This document shows, one piece after another, positions 28,454 through 38,663 of a DNA stretch of 64,000 nt. The notes under the pieces are model-generated. The model saw only the letters and a program-made list of their open reading frames with translations, was not told the origin of the DNA and did not search any database. A program made the position numbers and the translations under genes. The stretch spans positions 62,001 to 126,000 of the forward strand of contig JAUWGW010000001.1 of the NCBI GenBank assembly GCA_030606215.1, read 5' to 3'. Positions within the stretch are counted from its first letter, which is position 1. The number at the start of each line of letters is the position of its first letter. The DNA comes from a bacterium. GTDB taxonomy: Bacteria; NPL-UPA2; JAUVJM01.

Positions 28454-29338
28454 TTAAAACAGACTACTGAATTCTACTCTCGGAAAAACTTCAAGTTTCC
28501 CACCTACAGTGGCATTAAGAACCTTTACTCCCGACCGGTCACAAACCTGCTTTGCTTGCTCATAACCGAAGATCATCTGCTCTGGATGGGGTTGGTGATA
28601 TTTCTTCCCAGCTCCAAAATAATTAGGGGCAAAGTGATTAACGTCATCATCACGTGTTGCGACAATTAGATAGCGCTCATGATCTTCATAAAGGGCTGAG
28701 TCTGGTACCTGGTAATCAGTATCACATCCGATCAAGTAAATCGGGTTGAATCCAAGAAAGACAGCAATCTGCATAGCGGCCAGCGTAACTGTCGTTACAA
28801 ATCGCACATAATCTGCAACTGAGACAGAAAAATGCCCATAAGGAAGGTCATTGTCGTCAAATAGAATTTCTTTGTACCAATATGTATTGGCTGATGACAG
28901 CAGTGTCCTCTGCAAACGAAAATCCATGGGGAAGAAAAACAAAGTCTCAGGAAGTTCCCCGATCAATCGGTTGATTTCCATGCTGTTGTCCGGGACGACA
29001 CGTGTATCAATGGCAGTATAGAACGCTGGACGCCACGAAATACGGTCGAAAAGCAGGTAACATCTATTAGAGCCCCACACAAAATCACCTTTGAGTTTAT
29101 CCAGATTCATCTGGTTGAGACTCGGCCCATTTCCCATGATGAAACAACGACGTCCACGATACAAATCCTTAAGAGAAAGAAGTCGTTGGCGATAATCTCG
29201 TACAATTGGGTCTGTGCACATAGCAATGCCCATAGCAACCAGCCTCCCCGGCCCCATCAACTTCCTTGCTCGGTAAATATACCTGCGCATAGATAATGGC
29301 ATGACCTGCCGATATATTGTTTTAATAAGTGATCTCAC
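28454..29338 (-). CDS. DUF115 / MptE-like domain protein
   Basis: CFIMGNGPSLNQMNLDKLKGDFVWGSNRCYLLFD, LGFNPIYLIGCDTDY. Confidence 0.7.
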   Translation of the reverse strand: MRSLIKTIYRQVMPLSMRRYIYRARKLMGPGRLVAMGIAMCTDPIVRDYRQRLLSLKDLYRGRRCFIMGNGPSLNQMNLDKLKGDFVWGSNRCYLLFDRISWRPAFYTAIDTRVVPDNSMEINRLIGELPETLFFFPMDFRLQRTLLSSANTYWYKEILFDDNDLPYGHFSVSVADYVRFVTTVTLAAMQIAVFLGFNPIYLIGCDTDYQVPDSALYEDHERYLIVATRDDDVNHFAPNYFGAGKKYHQPHPEQMIFGYEQAKQVCDRSGVKVLNATVGGKLEVFPRVEFSSLF

Positions 29339-29398
29339 TCTATACTTAACCTCGCAATCACTACACTATCTACAACAATCTCGAACTACTCATAAATG

Positions 29399-30364
29399 CT
29401 AACTGTTCTCTAAAGTCTCCAGTATTGCATCATGTTCTGGCTTCTCGCCTTTCAGTACTCTTATACAATTCTCTGCAGCACCCAATTCCATCAAAAATCT
29501 GGATTCACGAGCTGATGCTCCCATATGGGCTGTAAGAATCACATTATCAAGCTGTGTTAGCATTCCTTCATATGGCTCCTTCTCGAATACATCTAATGCC
29601 GCTCCGCCTAAATGCTTCTGGAGAAGTGCATCAGTCAGAGATTCTTCATCTACCACCGGACCGCGGGAGGTGTTAATCAGACAACTACCTGTTTTCATCC
29701 TGGATATGATTTTACGGTCAACATAATGATGATTTCGCTTATTGTATGGGATGTGCAGAGTTACCAGGTCTGCACATGAAAATAATTCCTCTTTAGATAC
29801 CCATCTCAACCCAAATTTTTTGCCAAATTCAAAATCGGGTTCCAGTTCACAAGCTAATATTTTCGCATTAGATGGCTGAAGTAATTGGCAGACTCTCTTG
29901 CCAATTCGTCCCACTCCAACAATTCCAATGGTTATTTCTTTCAAAAGCACTCCCATATAACGATTCCACGTTCCTTCTCGCACAGAACGGTCAGATGATA
30001 AAATATGCCTGCTCAGATTGATGATATTGCCAACAGTAAGTTCCGCCACAGCTTGCGATGGAGCATCCGGCGTGTAGGTAACAGCAATACCAAGTTTTTT
30101 GCAGGCTTCTAAATCCACACTGTCAAGCCCGATACCAACCCTACTAATGACTTTCAATTGCCTGGCATCCTGTAGTAAATCAGATGTGTAGGGTTCAGTT
30201 CCAGCAATCACTGCATCAATATCCTCAACAAGTTCACCTACCTCTCCAGCCTTCAACCTACGACCGTATGGGTTTTTTATTATTTCCCAGCCTGTTGCTT
30301 CCAACAATTCCAGCGGCTCTCTACCAGCTTTTCCAAAAGGGTAAGTAGCAATAAATATTTTCAT
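29399..30364 (-). CDS. D-isomer-specific 2-hydroxyacid dehydrogenase (SerA-like)
   Basis: ITIGIVGVGRIGKRVCQLL, MKTGSCLINTSRGPVVDEESLTDAL, AALDVFEKEP; start set at MKIFIATYPFG since the longer ORF overlaps upstream gene. Confidence 0.88.
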   Translation of the reverse strand: MKIFIATYPFGKAGREPLELLEATGWEIIKNPYGRRLKAGEVGELVEDIDAVIAGTEPYTSDLLQDARQLKVISRVGIGLDSVDLEACKKLGIAVTYTPDAPSQAVAELTVGNIINLSRHILSSDRSVREGTWNRYMGVLLKEITIGIVGVGRIGKRVCQLLQPSNAKILACELEPDFEFGKKFGLRWVSKEELFSCADLVTLHIPYNKRNHHYVDRKIISRMKTGSCLINTSRGPVVDEESLTDALLQKHLGGAALDVFEKEPYEGMLTQLDNVILTAHMGASARESRFLMELGAAENCIRVLKGEKPEHDAILETLENS

Positions 30365-30380
30365 TCCACTGATGCTCTGT

Positions 30381-31061
30381 TTAGTGTGAACTGGCATATA
30401 AAGCGAGTAATTCGGCAAGACGGAAAGAAAACTCATCATCTATATCAATGGATTCCACTCTTGGTGTTTCAAACATCATTGGCTTATCTCCTATGCGGTG
30501 CTCATGCAAAGCGAATGATTGTTTCGTGAATATATAAAGAACGGAATTTTCCTCATATACCGGTTGTAAATCCTGGGTAGGGATTAAATTCTCAGGGTCG
30601 TGGTTAATTGGTTTAACATCAGAAAGATAAAATCGGCTTTGGTGCCGGTTAACAGAGAAGAGAGAATCATATCCGGTTTCATCTTCCACAAATACCTTTA
30701 ATGCTCTTGCAATGGTTTCAGCCTTTAAAAGCGGATTTGTAGCATGGGTTTGTAGGTAGATGTCACCATCTGAGATTGACAAATCATACCCAAAAATCTT
30801 GTTTACATTGACATAATCACCTCTTAATTCTTTCGGTCTCTCCACAACTTTCACCTTAGAAAATAATTTTGGGGCCTCATTGATAACCAGAGGGCTATCT
30901 GTGTTAATAATGACCTCATCAACTGCATAGGTGTGTTCAAGCGTTCCCAAAATGTGATGATAAAGAGGCTTCCCGCAAAAATTGCGAAAATTCTTATCTT
31001 TTACTCGTTCACTATGCTCCTTGATTGGGACCAGCGCCACAACCTTCTGACTATGCATCAT
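30381..31061 (-). CDS. Acylneuraminate cytidylyltransferase family protein
   Basis: VALVPIKEHSERVKDKNFRNFCGKPLYHHIL, RPKELRGDYVNVNKIF, ESIDIDDEFSFRLAE. Confidence 0.85.
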   Translation of the reverse strand: MMHSQKVVALVPIKEHSERVKDKNFRNFCGKPLYHHILGTLEHTYAVDEVIINTDSPLVINEAPKLFSKVKVVERPKELRGDYVNVNKIFGYDLSISDGDIYLQTHATNPLLKAETIARALKVFVEDETGYDSLFSVNRHQSRFYLSDVKPINHDPENLIPTQDLQPVYEENSVLYIFTKQSFALHEHRIGDKPMMFETPRVESIDIDDEFSFRLAELLALYASSH

Positions 31062-31086
31062 TTGCTATCCCTCCTGTAATATATCT

Positions 31087-31926
31087 CTACTTCCTCCTCC
31101 TTGACGGGGGAGGATTAAGGTGGAGGTGTAGGTTGTTCAACTTTTGCCGAATTTCTTCCAACCCCTGACGGCAAGCATTACCTACCATAGTAATATCTAA
31201 ACTGTAAGCCATTATAGAAAACCCTTCCTCAATTCTTTTCATTGCCTCTTGTGGGTCGGGCTCAATGACATGAATGCCTGCTCTGGCATTATTCCGTAAA
31301 CACTCATCAAGAATGTTTCTTCTTACCTTCAAGTAATCAGGATGTTCAAATTGACCTGTGATGCCCATTGACGCAGTCAGATCATATGGTCCAATAAACA
31401 CGGCATCAACTCCCTCAACTGAAAGGATTTCGCCAAGATTCTTAACCGCCTTTATATGCTCAATTTGGACACAGACGAAGGTTTCCTTGTTTGCTTTAGC
31501 CATATATTCATTAAAGGAGAATCCATAGCCATGGCTGCGACCGTAGCCTACCCCTCGTTCGCCCATTGGAGGATACTTCACAGAACGTACAAGCTCTTTT
31601 GCATCATGCGCACAATTAATGAGTGGTGCGATTACCCCCATCGCTCCTGCATCCAGATATCGTTTTGTTTCAGCATATGAATTTTCAGGCAAGCGTACCA
31701 TCGGTACACAATTTGGATTACCTGCTTTAATCGCTTGAAATATAACCTGTGCTTGTGGAACATCTACTGCTGAATGCTCCGCGTCAACAACAAGAAAGTC
31801 AAAACCACATGCCGCCATTATCTCTGCAACAACAGCACTTCCTGTATTGATCCAACTGCCCAAAAGACAACTCCTCTCATTTAACATAATCTCCGTACCC
31901 TCCTTTGAGTTTCCCTGCCTCATCAA
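31087..31926 (-). CDS. HpcH/HpaI aldolase/citrate lyase family protein
   Basis: LGSWINTGSAVVAEIMAACGFDFLVVDAEHSAVD, MVRLPENSYAETKRYLDAGAMGVIAPLI, VQIEHIKAVKNLGEILSVEGVDAVFIGPYDLTASMG. Confidence 0.9.
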   Translation of the reverse strand: MMRQGNSKEGTEIMLNERSCLLGSWINTGSAVVAEIMAACGFDFLVVDAEHSAVDVPQAQVIFQAIKAGNPNCVPMVRLPENSYAETKRYLDAGAMGVIAPLINCAHDAKELVRSVKYPPMGERGVGYGRSHGYGFSFNEYMAKANKETFVCVQIEHIKAVKNLGEILSVEGVDAVFIGPYDLTASMGITGQFEHPDYLKVRRNILDECLRNNARAGIHVIEPDPQEAMKRIEEGFSIMAYSLDITMVGNACRQGLEEIRQKLNNLHLHLNPPPSRRRK

Positions 31927-33581
31927 CGGTATCTAAACGGCTCCCCATGCAAAATAGCACGCAGGATGACATCTATTTCCTGTGAGTTTTCTGGCATTAG
32001 GTCCTGGACACTATTGATGGTTATTTTTGGAACTTGACTACCAGTGCCCAGGAAAGCTGAGAGGTCAAGGCAAGTTTTAAAAAGTATATAATAGTAATAG
32101 CGGCGTGCCAGACTTCGTCGTTCTTCATTACCTGGCATTTCCTCCGCAGTCAGGAAATCCATCACCTGCCGATGATATGCTTCTGGTGTGGGGGGGAAGA
32201 GCACTGCTCTACAATCCTGGTAGGGCACTGCCCCTCCAGCAATCATCGGCTTGCCCAGTACCAACGACTCCAAACCAATGGTGGAACTATAAACCAACAC
32301 AAATTTAGAACGGTGAATCAGTTCATACGAACTCAAGTGTTCATTTGGTCCAATAAACTCCACATTTTTTAGTGTTAGCCATCCCTGCTCTTTCAACCAA
32401 TCTCCTACTGGCTCACGGCTCGGTTTGCCAGGACGCGCCTCGTCAGGATGCGCACGCACAACGAACAGGGTATCCGGGCTTTCCCGCACAATGCTCATCG
32501 TCATATTTAACCAATCAAACATATTATCAAAGCTGACATTCGCATACTTCTGAATAGCGTCGTAGCTAACGTTGGTAAAGATGGGCACCAACTGGCGATA
32601 ACAGCTAATCTTCTTCAACAAATTCTCATCCAGTTCCTTCATTTTTGGCCAGAAACGAAGACCTCCAACTGTGAAGTTGCCTTTAAACCTTCTGGTTAGA
32701 TAGTCATCAAGTTCTTTGTTCATGGGCTCGCTCAGTTCAAAATCTTTTGGCACTTCTACCTCAAATCTTACTGCCCGATTATGTGCTAAAAAAGTTGTCC
32801 CTTCGCGAAGACCTGCCTCATACGTAATGACAGGGACACCTTGCTCCCGTGCAATTGTCAAGACGACTGCCTCCGGATATGTCAAACCACTAAAAACGAC
32901 AACCGCAAGCGGGGTTTCATTAGCGACAAGTTGGCGGAAACAGCGTGCCAGGTGGGCAGCACCGACAATATATCGCGCCAGCAGCTGAGGTGCCCTCTTA
33001 TCTTTTGCCGGATCTCCTGAGTTTAAAGCCCACATCAAAGATGGATAGCCTAACCTACCCAGGGGCAAACCCTCAAATATAACATCTCTTAACTTCATTA
33101 GTGATTGGTCTTGCAAAGTATCCAGCCACGCAGTCAAATCGGAGTCGTAGCTATCGGGCCACCTGCCCCAATCGTGGCGCAGTTGGGCAGGAAATGTGAA
33201 CTGACTCAACTTGACACAATTGCGGCAAGGCTCCGGTGTGCATGGCTCGTCCCGCCAATCGGCGCCTCTCTGACACTGTAACAAACTCCGCTGACAGGAA
33301 TAATATATTACCCGATGACCTTTCAATCGCAAAGCCCAGCCTATCAGCAAATCAGTCGCCGAGTTAAAACTAACACTTCCCCAAAATGACCGGGACGAAA
33401 TATTCATCAGGACGATAGGTGGCCCTGCCAGCGGGTGTTTACGCTCCCAGGCCTGGACAGCATGTTCGACATCACGGAAGGAGCGCATCCTCTGTCTCTG
33501 CCGGAACAAGAGACCGGCGCCGCCATATATCAGAGAAATCACTGATTTTCCAAGAGAATTGTCCTCTTTTCTATTCATCAT
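31923..33581 (-). CDS. Capsule/surface polysaccharide biosynthesis protein (GT-B-like)
   Basis: SSTIGLESLVLGKPMIAGGAVPYQ and VVRAHPDEARPGKPSRE motifs resembling capsule polysaccharide glycosyltransferases. Confidence 0.6.
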   Translation of the reverse strand: MMNRKEDNSLGKSVISLIYGGAGLLFRQRQRMRSFRDVEHAVQAWERKHPLAGPPIVLMNISSRSFWGSVSFNSATDLLIGWALRLKGHRVIYYSCQRSLLQCQRGADWRDEPCTPEPCRNCVKLSQFTFPAQLRHDWGRWPDSYDSDLTAWLDTLQDQSLMKLRDVIFEGLPLGRLGYPSLMWALNSGDPAKDKRAPQLLARYIVGAAHLARCFRQLVANETPLAVVVFSGLTYPEAVVLTIAREQGVPVITYEAGLREGTTFLAHNRAVRFEVEVPKDFELSEPMNKELDDYLTRRFKGNFTVGGLRFWPKMKELDENLLKKISCYRQLVPIFTNVSYDAIQKYANVSFDNMFDWLNMTMSIVRESPDTLFVVRAHPDEARPGKPSREPVGDWLKEQGWLTLKNVEFIGPNEHLSSYELIHRSKFVLVYSSTIGLESLVLGKPMIAGGAVPYQDCRAVLFPPTPEAYHRQVMDFLTAEEMPGNEERRSLARRYYYYILFKTCLDLSAFLGTGSQVPKITINSVQDLMPENSQEIDVILRAILHGEPFRYR

Positions 33582-33591
33582 TAACCCTTCA

Positions 33592-34542
33592 TCACAAGGG
33601 AGTCTGCGTAAAAGGATTAAACCAAGCCTCTTTAATCTTGCTCTTAAGTACTTTTTCTATTCCGTCTTTTAGGCTGACCGTACACTTGTACCCTAAAAAT
33701 CTCTTCGCTTTGGAAATATCCGGAGTCCTTGTTACTATCTCTCGACATGCCTCCCTATCAGCATTTTGTAGGGGGACAAACTCGGGCTTAATTCTCTTGC
33801 CGCCAATTCCAATAACAGTCGTAGCTAAATCTTTCATAGTGATAGGCTTTTTGTCATCACCTATGTTGAATACTTCACCGTCAGCTTTCGTCGCAAACAA
33901 AGCTAAAGCTATCCCTTCTACCGCATCATCAACATAACAGAACGCTCTCACTTGCTCTCCAGTCCCATAAATACATGGTGATAACCCTTGCTGTATAGCT
34001 TTTACAAATCTGGGAATCACAAACTCAGCAATTTGTCCAGTACCGTAAATATTGAATAGTCTTACAATAGTATGATCCAGAGCATAGGCTTGACGATATG
34101 CCCGAACATACTCTTCACCGGCCAACTTTGTTACCCCATATACTGATTTGGGATTGACAGGATTTGTCTCAGAAATTGGTTGCTTGGCTTGGTCGCCATA
34201 AACCTCTGAAGATGATATAAACAGAATTTTCTTTACTCTCTCCTTTACACAATTCTCAAGCACATTGACCGTCCCCAATATATTAATATTCAAGCAGTCC
34301 AGTCTTCTAATTTCTGTTCTCCTGACACCCACCATAGCAGCCAAATGCACAACATACTCACACCCCCGGATAGCTAATCGCAGTGCATCCGTATCCAGTA
34401 TGCTACCCATGTAGTTTTCTGCACCTTTAGCTCTTGATTCCACTATATCAAAAGCTCTTACATCATACCCTAATTTGACCAAATGTCTCACCAATGCTGA
34501 ACCAATAAACCCAGAGCCTCCAGTAACCAAAACCTTAGACAT
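33592..34542 (-). CDS. NAD-dependent epimerase/dehydratase (extended SDR)
   Basis: KVLVTGGSGFIGSALVRHLVKLGYDV, SSSEVYGD, YGVTKLAGEEYVRAY. Confidence 0.9.
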   Translation of the reverse strand: MSKVLVTGGSGFIGSALVRHLVKLGYDVRAFDIVESRAKGAENYMGSILDTDALRLAIRGCEYVVHLAAMVGVRRTEIRRLDCLNINILGTVNVLENCVKERVKKILFISSSEVYGDQAKQPISETNPVNPKSVYGVTKLAGEEYVRAYRQAYALDHTIVRLFNIYGTGQIAEFVIPRFVKAIQQGLSPCIYGTGEQVRAFCYVDDAVEGIALALFATKADGEVFNIGDDKKPITMKDLATTVIGIGGKRIKPEFVPLQNADREACREIVTRTPDISKAKRFLGYKCTVSLKDGIEKVLKSKIKEAWFNPFTQTPL

Positions 34543-35690
34543 TATAGACTTCTCCTATATTGAGAACATAGAGTTTCCACTACTTCCACAACAATAGATA
34601 CTTCTTCCTCACTCATTGCGGGATAAATTGGCAGGGATAATGCAGTCCTGGCGAACTCAAGAGTATTTGGATAGTCATCGGAGATAGCCAAATCCGTGAA
34701 CACTTTTTGTGTGTGTAGAGCCGGATAGTATAGTCTTGAACTTACCCCTTTTTCAGACAGGGCTTCAATGAACTGATTTCTGGTTATAGTCACCTCATCA
34801 AGATTTAACCTGATTGTATAAAGCTGATAATTGATGTCATTCTCAGTTCTTTGAAATGGAGTGATGATGGCCTCTAAATCTTCAAACGCCATGGTATATC
34901 TATGAGCAATACTTCTTCTCCGACGAACTGCTTCTTCCAATTTTCTTAGCTGGACCAAACCTACGCCACCCATTACCTCAGGCATTCTAAAATTAAAACC
35001 TAAATTCTCATACTCGAATTTACCTATGTCACTGAAATCCCTTATTAATCTACATTTTTTTGCTAAATCAGACTTATTTGTGGTAATCATGCCACCTTCC
35101 CCGGTAGTTATAGGTTTTGAAGGAGTGAAACTAAAAATAGCAATGTCTCCTATCCCCCCCGCCTTTTTGCCTTTGTACTCAGACAAATGTGCTTCTGCCG
35201 CATCCTCTAAGACGAACAGGCCGTATCTTTTTGCTATTTCTAATATATATTCCATATCAGCACTTTGCCCGGCATAATGCACAGGAATAATACCTTTGGT
35301 TCCCTTAGTAATTCTTCGCTTTATATCACCTGGATTTATACAATAGGTTTTCATCTCAATGTCTGCAAAGACTGGCTTAGCTCCCAGATACATGCAGGAT
35401 GAGGCAGTGGAGATAAACGTCATATCTGGCACAATAACCTCATCGCCAGCCTGGACTCCCAGAGCTTGCTGTGCAATTAGCAAAGCACTGCTTCCACTGT
35501 TAACAGCAACTGCGTGCCTAACAGCAATTTTTTCTGCAAATCTTTTTTCAAATTCAGCAACTTTAGGGCCGGATATGAGCCACCCAGACTTTACAATACT
35601 CTGGGCAATCTGTGCCTCTTCTGCACCGATCCATGGTTTTGACAAAGGGATCTTTACATTTCCCCTAATACTGCTTCCTGCAATACTCAC
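34542..35690 (-). CDS. DegT/DnrJ/EryC1-family PLP-dependent sugar aminotransferase
   Basis: IPLSKPWIGAEEAQIAQSIVKSGWL, NSGSSALLIAQQALGVQAGDEVIVPDMTF, FSFTPSKPITTGEGGMI; GTG start with upstream GGAGG proposed, track ORF extends to 35786. Confidence 0.9.
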   Translation of the reverse strand: MSIAGSSIRGNVKIPLSKPWIGAEEAQIAQSIVKSGWLISGPKVAEFEKRFAEKIAVRHAVAVNSGSSALLIAQQALGVQAGDEVIVPDMTFISTASSCMYLGAKPVFADIEMKTYCINPGDIKRRITKGTKGIIPVHYAGQSADMEYILEIAKRYGLFVLEDAAEAHLSEYKGKKAGGIGDIAIFSFTPSKPITTGEGGMITTNKSDLAKKCRLIRDFSDIGKFEYENLGFNFRMPEVMGGVGLVQLRKLEEAVRRRRSIAHRYTMAFEDLEAIITPFQRTENDINYQLYTIRLNLDEVTITRNQFIEALSEKGVSSRLYYPALHTQKVFTDLAISDDYPNTLEFARTALSLPIYPAMSEEEVSIVVEVVETLCSQYRRSL

Positions 35691-35706
35691 CTTAGATATC
35701 CTCCTT

Positions 35707-36360
35707 CTATTTTTCTGCAGGTTTAGCTGGTATTCCCACATATACTTTGTTATTCTCAGTATCTTTGGTGATGACAGCTCCTGCACCTACAAAGACGTTT
35801 TCACCGACTATTCTATTTTCTAATACAGTAGCACCTGCTCCTACTTGACTGAAATCACCTACTGTCGCAAATCCTAACACTGTCGCGCTGGGACTAATAT
35901 GACAATACTTGCCTATATTGGAGTTATGTTCAACAACCGCATTGCTGTTAATGATTGTATAGTCACCAATCACAGCATGAGGGTTGACCACACAGTTTAC
36001 ACACAATTGTGCTGTTTCGCTTATCCTGGCGTTGTCAGAGACATAACATTGTGGGTGCTTTGCTCCAATTAGGGTTAGGCCTTTTTCCGCACTCCTTTCT
36101 ACCAACATCCTTCTCACTCTCCCATCAGCGACAGCAACAATCCCTTTCTCAACACCCTTTTTGATTAAACCATCTACTTTCTCAAAATTGCCCAAAACTT
36201 TTACTCCATCTATCGCGGTGTCATACAATTCTTTACTGTCATCTATAAATCCTGCTACTTCAATATCGTTAAGTCTTAGTATCTCTAAAATTATTCTTCC
36301 GTGTCCTCCTGCACCAATAATTATGCACTTCATTATATATCCCCTATGCTCATTCATCAT
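35707..36360 (-). CDS. neuD: NeuD-type sugar O/N-acetyltransferase (left-handed beta helix)
   Basis: KCIIIGAGGHGRIILEILRLNDIEVAGFIDDSKELY; hexapeptide repeats. Confidence 0.87.
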   Translation of the reverse strand: MMNEHRGYIMKCIIIGAGGHGRIILEILRLNDIEVAGFIDDSKELYDTAIDGVKVLGNFEKVDGLIKKGVEKGIVAVADGRVRRMLVERSAEKGLTLIGAKHPQCYVSDNARISETAQLCVNCVVNPHAVIGDYTIINSNAVVEHNSNIGKYCHISPSATVLGFATVGDFSQVGAGATVLENRIVGENVFVGAGAVITKDTENNKVYVGIPAKPAEK

Positions 36361-36366
36361 ACTCTG

Positions 36367-37521
36367 TCAATAAGTTATTTGTTTCTGCAGTAACTTTCTA
36401 TCTATCCTTACCCCAGCCAAAATATCGGCAATTCTATGACCTGTCTTGCCATCACCATAAGGATTCTTGCAATGCTGAACTCTCTCACGAAATTTCTTAT
36501 CATATAAAGCTTCTTCTATTGCACGCACTATTTCGTGCTTATCATATCCAACATCAATAATATTTTCTCCTCTCTCTCTATTTTTCTGCCTTGTGCCAAC
36601 ATTTACTACAGGTAATCTGAAGGATGCCGACTCTATGATACCGCTACTGGAATTGCCAATCATGACACTTGCAATGCCCATTAGGCTTAGGTAATCTTCA
36701 TAAGGCAAACTCTTATATGTCTGCAGAAATGGCAAGTTTTCATATTTTCTAATTCTTTGAACCATTACTCTTCCACCAGCATCAGCGTTCGGATATATCC
36801 ATACACATTGCAGTTGCAATTTCTTGATTGCCTCAAGAGTTTGCTCAATCTGAAATTCGCAGTCAGATATTTCCATAGAGACAGGATGCTGAACTGCCAA
36901 CAATATGGGCTCTTTAAAATCCAAATGATATTTTTTTCCCAATTCGTCTTTTTTGATTAGCGGTGCATTTAAGATTGTGTCCAAAGATGGCGCACCAACA
37001 ACATGTACTCTCCAAGCCTCTTCGCCCATCTTCAGGATTCTCTTTGCACTATTTTGAGTCGCTGGAAAGTGTATATGCGCTAATTTGGTAATCGCATGCC
37101 TGGCAATTTCATCCACTGTGCTGGATACCTCGCCTCCATGGATATGGGCGACTGGAATGCCACAGTAGACACCAGTAACAGCACCAGACAACATCTCTCC
37201 TCTATCACCAAGAACTATAATTATATCCGGCTGTATCTTTTTAACAATCTGGAGAATACCCACTATGCAGTTCCCTACAAATTCCGCCATAGCAGGTTTA
37301 TTATCTTCCTGATAAACAAAATTAGCAATTTCGTATTCAAAACCATCCTTTTTAATCTCTTTAATGGTTTCTCCAAATTCAGACATCAAATGCATTCCTG
37401 TAACTATCAGAGTCAATTCAAGTTTTGGATGGTTTCTTACAGCATTTAGTACCGATTTCATCAGGCCGTAATCTGCCCTGGTTCCTGTAACATAAACAAT
37501 TTTCCTCGCAGTAGGTCTCAT
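36367..37521 (-). CDS. neuC: UDP-N-acetylglucosamine 2-epimerase (hydrolysing), NeuC/LegG-like
   Basis: KIVYVTGTRADYGLMKSVLNAV, LGDRGEMLSGAVTGVYCGIPVAHIHGGE, IGNSSSGIIESASFRLPVVNVGTRQKNRERG. Confidence 0.92.
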   Translation of the reverse strand: MRPTARKIVYVTGTRADYGLMKSVLNAVRNHPKLELTLIVTGMHLMSEFGETIKEIKKDGFEYEIANFVYQEDNKPAMAEFVGNCIVGILQIVKKIQPDIIIVLGDRGEMLSGAVTGVYCGIPVAHIHGGEVSSTVDEIARHAITKLAHIHFPATQNSAKRILKMGEEAWRVHVVGAPSLDTILNAPLIKKDELGKKYHLDFKEPILLAVQHPVSMEISDCEFQIEQTLEAIKKLQLQCVWIYPNADAGGRVMVQRIRKYENLPFLQTYKSLPYEDYLSLMGIASVMIGNSSSGIIESASFRLPVVNVGTRQKNRERGENIIDVGYDKHEIVRAIEEALYDKKFRERVQHCKNPYGDGKTGHRIADILAGVRIDRKLLQKQITY

Positions 37522-37535
37522 CTTACGAACATATT

Positions 37536-38663
37536 TTAAGAGAAAGATTCTTCAGTTAACAACTCATCAGCTCTTATATTTCTTGCAGCCTTTTTACCAA
37601 TGATGTTTTTGAACTGTTTTGGAGGTAGACCAGTCCCTGGCCTTTTGATAGTTATCATATCCTCCTGGATTACTACTCCTTTCTTAATATCCTTTGCCGC
37701 CACCACGCTTTTCCTTACAGCCTCTGCAATCCTTAATTCACTTTCCGTGGGCTTGACATTTCTTGAGCCTAAAATTAACTCAACACTATCCAGCGGAAAA
37801 GCGGTTTTGAGCTTCCTGTTAATCTCTCTTAGAACCTCAAAAGGATCCCTTATTTGAGCTTGTTCAACAAACCTTGCCATCTCGATCATTTGCTTGAGTT
37901 CATTTGGTTCCAGAGAAGCTTTATGGTCTAACCCATCCATATTCTTATCTAAGGTGAAGTGTTTTTCAATAATCGCAGCCCCTAAGGAAACGGCGACAGC
38001 CGCAGGCTCTATCCAAGAGGTATGGTCAGAAAATCCTACAGGCAGACCAAATTCATTCTCCAGAGTTTCCATCACTCGCAGATTCACATCCCCCAGTCTA
38101 CACGGGTAGTCTGTCGTGCAATGTAAAATGATAATCTTGTTGGTGTTTTCCCTCACTGTATCAATTGCTTCTTTCACCTCTTCAAAGGTTGCCATTCCTG
38201 TACTTATTATCAAGGGCTTGCCTTTCTCGGAAACATACTCCAGTAACGGAACATTGGTCACATCGGGACTGGGAATCTTGAAAGCTACTACCCCTAAACT
38301 ATCCAGAACATCAACACTCCATTTATTTGAATGGGATGAAGATAAGAAAATGATATTTTTCTGGTCACAGTACTCCTTTAAAACCTTATGTTCTTTTTCC
38401 GTAAGCTCAACCTTTTTGAGAACATTGAATTGTGAATCGCACTTCCCGATATTTTGGCGTTGATACTCAACGATGGGTAAGTCTTTCGTTACTATGTCTT
38501 CTGTTCTAAATGTTTGAAACTTAACCGCATCTGCACAAGCAGATACAGCTGCATCTATCATCCTCTTTGCTATTTCCATATTCCCGTTGTGGTTGACACC
38601 AGCCTCAGCAATTATGAATACTGGATATCCCTTCCCAATTTTCTTGTCAGCTATCTTAATCAT
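37536..38663 (-). CDS. neuB: N-acetylneuraminate synthase family protein (NeuB/LegI-like) with SAF domain
   Basis: FIIAEAGVNHNGNMEIAKRMIDAAVSACADAVKFQTF, LHCTTDYPCRLGDVNLR, GFSDHT; C-terminal SAF-like region. Confidence 0.93.
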   Translation of the reverse strand: MIKIADKKIGKGYPVFIIAEAGVNHNGNMEIAKRMIDAAVSACADAVKFQTFRTEDIVTKDLPIVEYQRQNIGKCDSQFNVLKKVELTEKEHKVLKEYCDQKNIIFLSSSHSNKWSVDVLDSLGVVAFKIPSPDVTNVPLLEYVSEKGKPLIISTGMATFEEVKEAIDTVRENTNKIIILHCTTDYPCRLGDVNLRVMETLENEFGLPVGFSDHTSWIEPAAVAVSLGAAIIEKHFTLDKNMDGLDHKASLEPNELKQMIEMARFVEQAQIRDPFEVLREINRKLKTAFPLDSVELILGSRNVKPTESELRIAEAVRKSVVAAKDIKKGVVIQEDMITIKRPGTGLPPKQFKNIIGKKAARNIRADELLTEESFS

